DNA from: Diorhabda sublineata
Lineage: Eukaryota; Arthropoda; Insecta; Coleoptera; Chrysomelidae
Length of the DNA stretch: 64,000 nucleotides
NCBI RefSeq assembly: GCF_026230105.1
Contig: NC_079482.1
Location: 13,020,001-13,084,000, forward strand
Direction: 5' to 3'
A program made the translations under genes and the position numbers. Position 1 is the stretch's first letter, and each line of letters starts with the position of its first letter. This document shows, piece after piece, positions 48,860 through 59,430 of the stretch. Below the pieces are notes generated by a model. That model was not told where the DNA came from, searched no databases, and worked only from the letters and a program-made list of their open reading frames with translations.

Positions 48860-49018
48860 CCTCAACCCACAACACCATTCAAAATTACATACTAGGAAGG
48901 ATAATAATATCAAGAATGATAAAGTATTACACTCATTCAAAAGAAGCTAATTAGTCTACCTACCACGATTAAATTTCATCAATCCCTTAAGTCACTTTAA
49001 ATTCCACCTGCTCATCAT

Positions 49019-49500
49019 ATGCAAACCCTGTCACAGCATTACTACAAATGTACGAAAGAGAAAAATTACTTACCGAAACCAAAAATACAATATGCGATGC
49101 CACTCACGAATGCCGCGCGACTGCAGCTGCTTATTTCGCATTTAGAGAGGGAGAGGGAGATTCGTTGGTTAAAGTTTGGTAGGATAAGGAGGATTTTCGT
49201 AAGGAGGAGAGTTTGTTGGAGTAGGCCCTAATATAGGAGTAGCTCCTCTGCAGGGGCAGGGGTTGTTGCGTTGGGTTGTGTTTGTCTAAGGGAGAAAGAA
49301 GAAAACGAAAATATAAAGCTTGTAAGCCAAAACGGCTCTTCTCGATTTGAGTTTATTTTATTTTTTTTTGTTCTTTTGAAAATTTTGTGTTTTTTTGTTT
49401 ATTTCAAATTTAAAAAGGGAGGGGTGGTTCACCAGGTTGCAGGAAAACCGCAGAAAACCTGCAGCTCCTACTTTCGCAGTTAGCGAGGAGGCATCATGCT
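49019..49500. other. GC-richer patch of unknown nature in the intron
   Basis: This segment is clearly richer in G than its surroundings and reads as purine runs (GAGAGGGAGAGGGAG). Two adjacent + strand frames (49019-49231 with RIRRIFVRRRVCW; 49271-49483) are Arg/Lys-rich, but no family could be assigned. It may be part of an unrecognised transposon. Confidence 0.35.
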
Positions 49501-50078
49501 TGTGATTTGTTGATGAGAAACAAGTGAGGGTGGCGAGTTATTGCTGCTTAATCTACTTACCCCTATAGTCAACCCTCTCCCATATCCCCTACTCTTTCTT
49601 TATACACTCTTCTTATATTGCCATTAACATTGGAATCTTTACGGAACATATTTGTTCATATATCATATATCAAACTCTGCACAATATAAATAGTAACAAA
49701 ACTCAGTAGATTACAAAACTCTGCATCAGATTTGTCAAAATAATTTAACTTTTGTTTATGATACAATACAGTGTTGGAATAGATAGTTTTGGAACTAGCA
49801 AAATATAGTTTGTTATGTTGTTATGCCAAAGAAAAGTTATTTGGGTGAATGGAAACTTCAAATAAAAGTTATGTTTAAGAGTCCTGATAACATAATTGGC
49901 TATTTCCAATAAGCGTTTTCAGAGAAGTGGTAAACACCTAACAAGCTAACATTCAAATATAGATCATAATGTTACAGGATCTGATAATAATAAATGAATT
50001 GAAGCAATTAGATCAAATTGAATATAAATAATTATATTACTTCTATGACAAGGTAATCATTGAATATTTTCATTACAG

Positions 50079-50267
50079 TTTGCTGATGTGGAATCCAACC
50101 AATTAGGATCGGGCTTAAAACCCTGGCAGATGGAGCTTCTCGCACAAAAATTGGCTATGGCGGAGTTAAACAACAATCAAGTAGGTTTTCAGAGAGATTA
50201 CAGAAGTGATGTCAAACGTCGTTTTAAAGCCTGCTACTTCAACCCTGTTAGCTGCTTCAGAAAATAA
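50079..50267 (+). CDS. AstC-like: allatostatin-C-like neuropeptide precursor, exon 2 (mature peptide)
   Basis: This 62-codon exon follows TTTTCATTACAG and starts FADVESNQLG. A spacer with PWQMELLAQKLAMAELNN precedes RSDVKR, the prohormone-convertase site. Then comes RFKACYFNPVSCF, Arg-Lys and a TAA stop. Allatostatin-C peptides are somatostatin-like hormones that inhibit juvenile hormone synthesis and gut muscle via G-protein-coupled receptors. The C-YFNPxS-C ring with six residues between the cysteines and the Phe C-terminus are the family signature. The trailing RK before the stop, with no Gly, predicts a non-amidated end, as in classic AstC. Odd points: Val for Ile in PISCF, Ala for Gln before the first Cys, and no N-terminal Gln for pyroglutamate. 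It could be AstC itself or a paralog. Confidence 0.9.
   Translation, partial: FADVESNQLGSGLKPWQMELLAQKLAMAELNNNQVGFQRDYRSDVKRRFKACYFNPVSCFRK
50220..50258 (+). other. predicted mature peptide RFKACYFNPVSCF
   Basis: Residues 86-98 of the precursor, after Lys84-Arg85 and before Arg99-Lys100. Cys90 and Cys97 would form the disulfide. Because the site reads Lys-Arg-Arg, cleavage one residue later would give a 12-residue form beginning FKAC. Confidence 0.85.
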
Positions 50268-50357
50268 ATTTCTTCATTTAATTATGAAAAAAATTTTAAC
50301 AATGTAGAAGGAATTTGGGTACAGAAGCTTATATGTAACTGAAGGGTTCTATTAAAT

Positions 50358-50363
50358 AATAAA
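50358..50363 (+). terminator. candidate polyadenylation signal AATAAA for the allatostatin-C-like gene
   Basis: AATAAA about 90 bases after the stop codon. Another AATAAA (50263-50268) overlaps the stop codon itself and is too close to be the likely signal. Base composition makes chance matches common here. Confidence 0.4.
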
Positions 50364-50644
50364 TAATAAGTTATCAATGTTTGATATGGATTGTAAAAAT
50401 AGGTGAGGATATTTAGAAGCCTCATCTCAGAAATTCACTATATTTATATATATATTCACTATATAGGATTTATATATACTTTCTAACGTTATCGAGGTCG
50501 ACTGTTGTGCAAAACTACATCCCACATCTATATTTTGTAACCGTTTTGATTTATAAACAGAGTTTTTCCTAATTTATTGGAAGTAGTGAGAGTTATGAAA
50601 GCCCGAGAGTGAATTTTGCCCGTATGACAATATATCTACACCGT

Positions 50645-51949
50645 ATGGTGCGGATATTAAGTCTTACCTCCCCCTAGGAATCTCCGTTATTTTATACAAA
50701 GATAAAAATCGTCGAACTTGTCAATTTTTATTTGAATCAAAATGTTTATAGCATTCAAAGAATTTTCACCTCTTTTAGCCCCTTGCTGCTGCGCGTTCAG
50801 ATTTTTTAAATAGCAATGGAGAAGGGCGTGCCACACACACGTTATAAAGGTTTTGAAAAGCAGAACTAAAAAAAACATAATTTTCCAAATTTGGATAAAA
50901 TAAGTAATGGAAATTATCAAGAAATCATATCATATTAATTCTTTGGTTAGGTTAGATTCTTAAAGGTATTGGACACATTATCCTAAAGAAAACTTAATCT
51001 ATTACCGGAGATGCTCGAATTGTTCTCCATATTCTTCCTGGTAAAAGTAGATCCTTTCTTTCGTTACCTTCCTAACCTTTTGTAGTGCCTAAATATCCAT
51101 CCTATAACATTGTTCCATTATTATTTGATGGACTTTAGCAAGTGTCTCAAATGGCTCCCATACACTTTTTATTTAAGATCCCATAGGTAAAAATATAGTG
51201 AAGTCACATCTGGTAATCTTGATGGCCATTCAATGAATCCACGATGCCAAATCCATCTTCATAAATACAAATTATTTCGTATTTCCAATACGAGCTGCGC
51301 AATAAGATCCATCCATCCATAAGCTCCATCCTGTTGAAAAATATCTATTTTCTAACTACATTGTCAAATGCAGGAACTATTTGTATATATAATAGGTTAA
51401 TATAGGTCCTAACAGTCGAATATTTCCGTCAGACCAATATCTAACGGTTTTTAGTTGTACATTATCATTTAAATAGAATGTAGCTTTATCGGAAAACAAA
51501 TATGTCTCAAGTAATTTGGATCTTGTGAAATATCATTATCCATAGTTTCAGAACATTTTTTTCTTTTTTACAATGCTTAGAACGGTTCTTCCACTTCGTG
51601 TTCGCTACTTGAATTGGATGGATTTACTACAAATTAAGTGTTAATTTGACGTTGTTATAATCAATTATTGATTAATGCTTGGTTTTTGAAATATATCGGT
51701 ATGTTCTAAAAATACAAAAGTAAAAAATAAATATTTGAGATCAAAGCAAAGTGTGATACATTTTTAAGTTCTGCTTTTCAAATCGTTTCCAATGAAGTAT
51801 AGCACGGGCCCCCATGCTATTTGGGAATTCTTAGGGGTAGCTTTGAAGGGTAGGGGATAAAAAGGGGTGACAATTTTTCATATATTATCTTCAAAATAAC
51901 GGATATTTCTAAAGGGGTAAGACTCAATATCCGCACTGTATTAAACTTA
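50645..51949 (-). mobile_element. mariner-like transposon downstream of the allatostatin-C-like gene
   Basis: The left end reads GGTGCGGATATTAAGTCTTA and the reverse complement of the right end reads CAGTGCGGATATTGAGTCTTA. Both continue with TCCGTTATTTT, and further in both share TTTTGAAAAGCAGAACT, giving inverted repeats of about 230 bases. The - strand between them holds a broken transposase: FSDKATFYLNDNVQLKT with RYWSDGN (first Asp, near 51500), FQQDGAYGWMD (second Asp, near 51320), and GFIEWPSRLPDVTSLYFYLW (third-residue block, near 51230-51170). Stops and frameshifts follow. It starts about 380 bases after the allatostatin stop codon, in opposite orientation. Confidence 0.85.
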
Positions 51950-54299
51950 TTCTACATATACTATATCTTATAGTTGTAAACACAATATTATTTTTATTAA
52001 GTTTTTAATTTTAATGGAAATGGAATCTCAGAATGGAAAAAGTTTATTAAAGTGAACAATACAACTGAAAGAAATCACTTGTTCTAATTCTATCCACAAA
52101 TAAGAATTGAGAGGTGAAATCAAAACAAAAATTTTCTTTAATTTATCTCATTATTAATTCAAAATCATATAACCACCAAATGAAGAGTTGTCAAGGGAGA
52201 AGCGATTTATAAGTAACAACGATTTCTTGTACATACAAAACAACTTCTCCATTTACTATCAAAATACTATTATAAATAACTCATTTTATGAGCAATCTTC
52301 TTTCCAGATTCACGCGAATTTTTTTTTCCGTTTTTATTTTTATCTTCCTGTTTTGAAGATCTAAATTTATTTTGCCTATCTTTGTACAAATTCTCAATCT
52401 TTTCTATACAATTGAATAGAAATTGTCAATGATTTTCCTGATTATCTGTATATTTTTGGTAATCAACAAAATTTTATCAAAATCAAACAATGGTAGATTA
52501 AAAAAAATTGATAATTATTGGTTATTATTATTCTAAGAAAGGTGAAGAAATATATTTTAATATCAAGATTAATCCTTTCATATAATAAGTATCAAAATTC
52601 CTTCATATATTTCGAATTTATTGAATCAAAAGCATGTAATATTATTATAGTGTTATAAATGTCAACATATCAATATTTTTGAATTTCTATATATGTTAAA
52701 ACTATATTGCATGCATATATTCGTGTTACCAATTCATGACAAACTAAGCTTTCTTTTGTGTTAGCTGTTGTAGTTGATACTCTCCTTATTTGAAATATAT
52801 CAATATCAGGAAAATTCGTCTGTTAATATTTTCGAAACTATACTCCTTTATTTACATGTACCGATACCTGAATTCTGTTTTTTCCCTATTATAAAGACAT
52901 ATTTCCCTAATTAACCGAATAAATACGAATGGTCGAATTTAAAAACTTTTTTTGGATTCCCAAAATTCCTGGGTTGTTTCTATTATTTCAAAATTTTTGA
53001 TGTTGATAATTATAGTGAACAAAATTATCAACTATTTTCCTTTATCAACTACTTTTCTTGAAGAATATTGAAATAATTGCAGATTGTCGTCTGCTTGTTA
53101 CTGTGTGTAGGATATTATTATATTTAATTATAAATATGTATAGAATTACGTATTACAGAGACTGCATATTGGTTTAAAGGATTTATTAACCAAAAAGTAC
53201 AAGAATAGGGATATGTTATTGCGCAATATCGAAGCAACTTACAACTCATCGACAAAGTTGCAGTGTGCTTTTCAAGTAGTTTTGTAACGTAATTTTATTC
53301 AAAATGGCTGATAGGATCAGTCTTACTCTGAATTAATGGTATTTTTTTTCCTTAAAACATATTTAGCTGTTTCAAGTTTATTTCTATATTGAACATTACA
53401 CATATTTCTTTAAACTGTTTCCTTCCAGTGGTGAACATCATAGTCTTGTTCTAATTGAAATACCGATCCAGATCTTTTTGGGATATCAACATACAGTGAA
53501 GGTATCCAAACGGTATAAGAAATTACAAAACCTGAATTCCATATTTGGTATGAGGTTCAAGCTTAATTTCCAATATTTTAAACGGGACAAGATTATCACA
53601 TATTACTACTCCATAAAACGAAAATTCACAAAACACTAACATTTCCTTGCTCGTATTGTTAAAATATGTGAATGATTAAATATAAATTATGAGTCCTTAT
53701 ATTCGGAATATTTGATAATATCTTTCTCATCACTTCATTTCATTTTACAATGGCAATAATAAGAGTAGGAATCGACAGACTAAATCTTATTTCTAGTGGA
53801 CATCTTCAATAATTCCCATAACTAATAATTTTAAATAGTATTTTATTGAACCATAAATTAGAATTTAGAGCGTACGAACATGGAGTCAGTAATTGAATCA
53901 ATAAATGTGCTTTAATTTGGAAACCTTCATATAAAAATTTGTTAGTTACTTTTAAATTACTGATGAAATGAATATATGGTCAAAGAACAACTCACGTCTC
54001 TAGAATCCAGAAACATCTAAGAATTTAAATTACTATTTCCATTAGAGATGTAAAATTGGAAGGTGAGCTATTGTTATAAGGGTTTTCACAATGGAAGAAT
54101 TTTGTTCTAAATAAAAATATTCACATCATTTCAGCAATTGAGAAATAATGATCACACCATAAATGATTTATTAACAAATTGTAACCCTTTAAAAAAAGAA
54201 TTGACTACTTATTAACGAATTCCATGTGTTAAGATGTAATGCGAAACTATTCAGAATAATTGAGAAATTGAGAAAGTATTTAACTTTTATTTTGAAGCG
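51950..54299. other. AT-rich intergenic DNA, no gene recognised
   Basis: About 2.3 kb with no convincing open frame. A short exon-like reading (53160-53286 +, after TATTACAG, containing RDMLLRNIEATYNSSTKLQ) was noticed but matches no known family. Confidence 0.4.
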
Positions 54300-54930
54300 T
54301 TTTGAGGTATGGAAAACTCAATTACTTCTTCCAACAGAATAAAGAGTTTACCTAATTCTGTAAACAATTTTTTAGCAAAAATAAGCTTCTGAATTCGTTT
54401 CATCCAGTTATCTCAGCAATTTCCTTAAAATCAGTTATCCATTTCCGAACAGGGTAATCATCCAAAGTTTGAACACAGTTTTCTTTTCTCTCCAAACGTT
54501 AATGTAAAAGAATCCCTGATTGATTTCGACTTTAAACCTTAATGCAGACCTGAATTATCATTATTTTCGTGATCAACAAGTTCTAGATCATTTCCCCTCC
54601 AGAATCAGTGCATTCATCTATATTTTCTTCTGTAATATCACGTCTTACACTAGCATCAGCATCTTTAGATCTAAATTTTTTAAGAACAAATCAAATCGTT
54701 TTACTTAACTCAAAAGTCAAAATATTACAAATCGAAGCTAAATCAAAAGGCTGCAATTTTTCACTTACCAACCTATCTATTTTTTAAACTTTTTCGCATA
54801 CTCGTCCGCATTTCGTGTCATTTGAGATCGTGACTCTGATTCAAAAGCTAACCAAAGCAATGCTTTTACAGCCGGCAACTGTCCATGCTTTATGTTGAGT
54901 TGAATTTGTGCAATATGTTTTAAACGAGAA
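54300..54930 (-). pseudogene. LTR-retrotransposon gag fragment
   Basis: The - strand reads NCVQTLDDYPVRKWITDFKE, then IAEITG, a stop, and in a shifted frame RIQKLIFAKKLFTELGKLFI, resembling the gag capsid start of Ty3/gypsy-type elements (W-x-x-x-F-E-x-x-A-E-x-x-x-W...L-x-G-x-A-K-L). Upstream on the same strand a mixed-frame stretch (RRDITEENIDECTDS near 54610) could be the N-terminal gag. No zinc knuckle, pol or LTR was recognised. Confidence 0.5.
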
Positions 54931-55063
54931 GTAATTTTTGATTAAAAATGTTCGAATAAATATAAGTAAAAAGAACTAACGGCTCAAACTCAAAGATAGC
55001 GAAACGCCTCTACAATATTTGAATGATTCCTACTCAACAAAAAATAGGTAAATTAATCGAGTC

Positions 55064-55088
55064 ATATATATATATATATATATATATT
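55064..55088. repeat. short (TA)n microsatellite
   Basis: About 25 bases of alternating AT, followed by TTAAAAATATATAAC. Confidence 0.9.
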
Positions 55089-58037
55089 AAAAATATATAA
55101 CACGAATTTCTATCTTAATTTGTATCTACTTAATACTTCTTATACCCAGCTAGATGATAATTTCGTTTCAAGATTCTATCAATGCAATTCATCTTATTCT
55201 ATAACACAATAAAAATATACTTTAATGTCTACTTCGAAACACTACAATCATATGAATATACACATATATGAATACATACTTTAAGTCTATACATTAATTT
55301 GTTGAAACGATCAAAATTTGTAAAAACTGTGAGTCGTTCGATGAATTGGAACAATATGGATCTTACCTCTTTCTGTGGGCTTCTAAGGATAAGGAATTCA
55401 GAATGTTACCATTTGTTGACGATGACAATTTTTGTAGTCCTATCTCACTGGTTAGTCCTGCGATTAATACTTCCGCATTGTAAAATAGTTCACTACTTGC
55501 CGCTCACCGATGCGGTGGATCAAAGTTACATTCCAAGTTCGTTGGCGGGCTTTGGTTTCACAATATTTGAAAGAGTCTATATATTTTTAGTTACAGTTAC
55601 AGTAAATTTTTTCAAAATTTGGGTACTGTACATTTTACTTTTAACAACACTTGATCAATCCATTCAACTTAACCATTAACCGATCCCGTGAGGGATCCCA
55701 AAAATATAGTATAGGGTTCTAATTTAGCTTGTGTTGTCCGGGATATTATTTAGAACTAAACTGTGGATATGTTAGCTGAAAAGTTCATCACAAAAAAAAC
55801 TTATAATGGTGTATCCACACGTCTAAGTTTCAGATATAAGGGACCCGATGTCTTTACATCTTTAAATAAAATACGATTATATCTCTTCTCAAACTCATAC
55901 GTCTTTCGGATTTACAGTAAATTATAACATTTGTGCTCACGTCTTTTAAACAACTGATTCTCGCATGATTATCGTCTAATTATTAACTCCTAAAATGGAT
56001 TCATCGCGATATCGTCGGTTGGCGCAAACATTACGCTGGGTACTTAGTTAAAAGAATAGAGATAAGAGAAAACGAATAAGATAACTAGGTGAAAAAAAAC
56101 AGAACTAGAAAATTCATAGAAACATAATTTGCTCCACAAATAATAGAGAAAAGTATAATGTATCTAACAAAAGCGAAATACACCCTCAATTCTAACAAGA
56201 AATCTCGGGATATCTTGTAAACTTTTCCGAGATTAATTGAATAGAAGACACATTGTACATGAAAAAACAACTTACCACATGTCGGGGGGTTTACCATAAG
56301 GCTCAATTCTTGGACTTACTCTGGAGAACATCTTTTTATGATTCTGTTCTAAAGATCCAATATGTAATGAAAGATTTTGGAAAAACTATATGGGAAAACA
56401 TGTCTGTTCTATTGTACAGACTATTGTAAGATTTCTATAAAAAGCATTACCAGCGGTTACTGAATAATCCAAGTCGTATCTTTCAAGACAGACAACATTG
56501 ACCCAATGACCAGCAAAATGGAATTGTAGTGAATCTAAGGAATTATAACATAAAGCGTTGTTTCTAATATCAAAATATGGATTAAATGTCCGCACTGCAG
56601 AATTTCTATGTTCGGAATTGAAGGGACAGGGGTCTTTTCGTAATGATAACAAAATTATTATTATTTATTTAAGGACATCGTTGACATCTGCAGCGTCAAA
56701 GATATGAAGCACCTGACCTTCAATTGTCAGAACAGAAATGCATTTCAAACGAGGATGAAAACGAAGGTGAGCACGACACTGATAACAAATCAGAATAAAA
56801 CTTTCATCATGAACAGAACAATAACAAAGTAAGTTGTGATATGGTGACAGACATAATTAACGAAATAATTGGGGATTAAGCCAGACAATATGAGTTTTAA
56901 TAAACCATATAGATATATAGAAGCGCATGAGATCGATAATAGCTGTTAGAAAAAAGTTTCTGAGGATGGTTCTAGCGGTTCCTGTTTAGTAGGTAATATT
57001 CTTCTAGAATAACAGGAAGAGTCGACCCGCACTACCAGGAAACCTTTCTTATGTGTATGTGAAAACTATTGGCATCCCATTGAAAAAAGTCTGGATTATT
57101 GTATTATTCGAAAACATGGTTCTTAGGAGAAAATACCTAGTTTTCTGGCAATTGCTCTGACGAATGTTGTATTATATTTTTTCCGAAAAATATCACATAG
57201 GACATTATCGACGAAACAGCAGTAGCTCACAAATAAGAGTAAACACTCATAAAAAAATCCAGTAAAATAAAACTGATCCACTAAGTTCACCTATCGACCG
57301 AAGGTTCAATTAACGTCAATTTTATTATAGGAAAGTTCTTCCTCACATTCCCTTTCTGAATGTTTTTCATATTATTTTAGAATATCAATTTAGAAATAAC
57401 CCGTAGATGCTTCGTACCAAAACTCTTATTTGCAATCCTCTAGATTTCAATCAATTAGGTGTGCCTGTCGAAATACAAATGATTGTGAATTGTAGGTCGT
57501 TTACGATACTATATGAAATTTTAATTAACTTTCACACACACTTCATTAGACTGTCTTCATTACTCACTGGCATCCTTCAAAGCTTTTTCCATTTTCAAAG
57601 TCTAATACATACCTTTTATGACTTTCTGTTTAAGTTATTGACATGAAATTACGAAAACCATAGATGCTTTCTTACTAGGGTGTAATACAAATGTGACTTC
57701 AAGAGAATGTATTGTTTAAGTTATTGTACCTATTCAGATTTCCTAGAGATAAATGTTTTAGTTGTTTCCTCTTTTTGCTGTTTTTGTTGTATTCCAAATT
57801 CTATAAAGTTGCTTAGCACACTTAGATTGACATTTAGTAGTACCTCAATTCAAATGCTAGAAATTGGAGAAATATCAATTTCTTTGTTTTAGTGAGCGGT
57901 TTGTTTCATTACAATGGTAAACTTTCAACAACGCTGGATTACATCAAGTGATTATTTCTGACAAAGAATTTGGTTTCTTATGAATATATGCTAATTTTCA
58001 AGATAGTGATCAATGTGTTCCAAGCTCCAACTGTTAT
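55089..58037. other. intergenic DNA, unassigned open frames only
   Basis: The longest frame (55299-55679 +, 126 codons) has several hydrophobic stretches but no recognised family and no clear start context. An acidic short stretch near 56745-56800 (+; EDENEGEHDTDNKSE) recalls piggyBac transposase N-termini but no further support was found. A - strand frame at 56386-56652 is unassigned. Confidence 0.35.
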
Positions 58038-59430
58038 ACAGGGTGTTCCGGGACTTAACGTCAAAAATTCGGGAGTGAGTAAATGAAAATAATGTTGTGA
58101 CATGGAAGAAATTTTCTCATATAACCACTCGTTCCTGAGTTAAAGTTGCGAAATCAGAAATTATATTTAAGTATATTTTCTAAATTATATATTTGAACAT
58201 AATGAATTTTTAATGAGTCATTACGTATGTCGATGTAGTGTATTTGATGAAATAGATATTTCTGCACTACCATCTGAAGGTCAGGAAAGGCTCATGCCCA
58301 ATGGTAAACAATACGTAAGGAACAACCTGTACAACTGAAAGATAATAATTTTTCAATCGATTTTTCAACAAAAACGCACTCTTTGTTTTACTCGATAAAA
58401 TTTATGGTTAAGGATATATGTAAAATTTTGTTGGTTACCCTACAACTTATCAAATATAAACAAAAAAATTATTATAACTGTTTGAAGTTGGCACCTTGCA
58501 CTTCTACATATTCCAATCCACCTATTAGGAAAAATGTTATTTGGATGATTTTTTATATTATATAGGAAGTGGGGAGAGGCTCCATCGTGCATGAATCATA
58601 TGTTTAGAGGAATATCACATAACATAGGTGAGAAATTCTACGTATTGCTGACCATGCAGGTTATTATCAAAAAATATGGACAACAATAACACAAAATCGA
58701 TTATTTGTTTGCATTATACATTGAGGATTTTCATCTACCTATGAATGTAAATTATGAGAACCGGAAACAATGGTAAACACAAGAAACGAAATGATCCATT
58801 GTGACGTTATAAGGCAGAATCTTGGAATGCTCTTCCAAGGTCAAAGAAATATTCTCCATATACTCCGGAAGTGTGTAAAAGGGCAAGTGCCCAATTTGGA
58901 ACATTTATTATAGTTTTTTTGTTCTGATTTGATAAGTTGTAGGATAACCAACTAAATTATTTCACATTTCAATTTTTTCGTAACACGACAATCGAGAGTA
59001 TTCAGTTCAATTGGAAACTTTTTTTTGTGTTTTAGTACCTTCTGTAAGTATTTTCAATAAGTAATTTAAACTTAAGATACATTTTTTCAGAATATCTTTT
59101 TATGGCGAACGGTTTTTTTGGCATGTACAACGATTAAATATATATATCTTTTACACCATCATTTTTATCGAGTTAAACAAAGAGTACCTTTTTGTTAAAA
59201 AATCGATTCAGAAAATCATTTTGTTTATCTTTTGATTGTACAGAATGTCCCTGCAAAAGTTACGAATTGTTAACCCCTGGCCTTGCGATAGTAGTGTAGA
59301 ATCATTTATGCTACACACTACATGGACATATGTTATGATTCATAGAAAATTCATAATGTTCAAATTTATAACTAAGAAAATATACTCAAATATAAGTTCT
59401 GATGTCGCAACTTTAGAGGCCTATTTCGTT
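58038..59430 (-). mobile_element. long-TIR mariner-like element, family A copy 2
   Basis: The left arm begins CAGGGTGTTCCGGGACTTAA and includes TCAGAAATTATATTTAAGT and CATAATGAATTTTTAATGAG. The reverse complement of the right arm has CATCAGAACTTATATTTGAG and CATTATGAATTTTCTATGA, then GTCCATGTAGTGTGTA and GTTAACAATTCGTAACTTTT, giving inverted arms of about 300 bases. It matches the copy at 15245-16683 throughout. The - strand near 58600-58500 reads HDGASPHFLYNIKNHPNNIF and PNRWIGI, the second-Asp block of the mariner-like transposase. The remainder of the gene is degenerate. The right end does not reach the terminal CAGGGTGT, so the outermost bases are lost there. Confidence 0.78.

Larger units (their letters stand above)
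42321..50078 (+). other. allatostatin-C-like gene intron (phase 0, about 7.76 kb)
   Basis: It begins GTAAGA and ends TTTTCATTACAG. The long intron is a transposon trap, with a fold-back repeat (44296-45567), hAT transposase tail, pogo-like remnant, hAT MITE and a GC-richer patch near 49.1-49.5 kb. Stretches at 42321-44295 and 45568-47198 show no gene. Open frames there (for example 43170-43376 +, 45752-46024 -) have no recognised family. No further coding exon between the two was detected, but a small one cannot be excluded. Confidence 0.75.

Noticed and set aside
53160..53286. Internal exon of an unknown gene after TATTACAG
   Set aside because: No partner exons, no recognisable protein, and no strong donor at the end.
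55299..55679. 126-codon hydrophobic open frame on + strand as a membrane protein
   Set aside because: Hydrophobic residues are expected from T-rich DNA; no family resemblance or conserved motif.
56660..57120. Possible piggyBac transposase N-terminus (acidic stretch)
   Set aside because: Only a short acidic run supports it; none of the DDE_Tnp_1_7 blocks was found.
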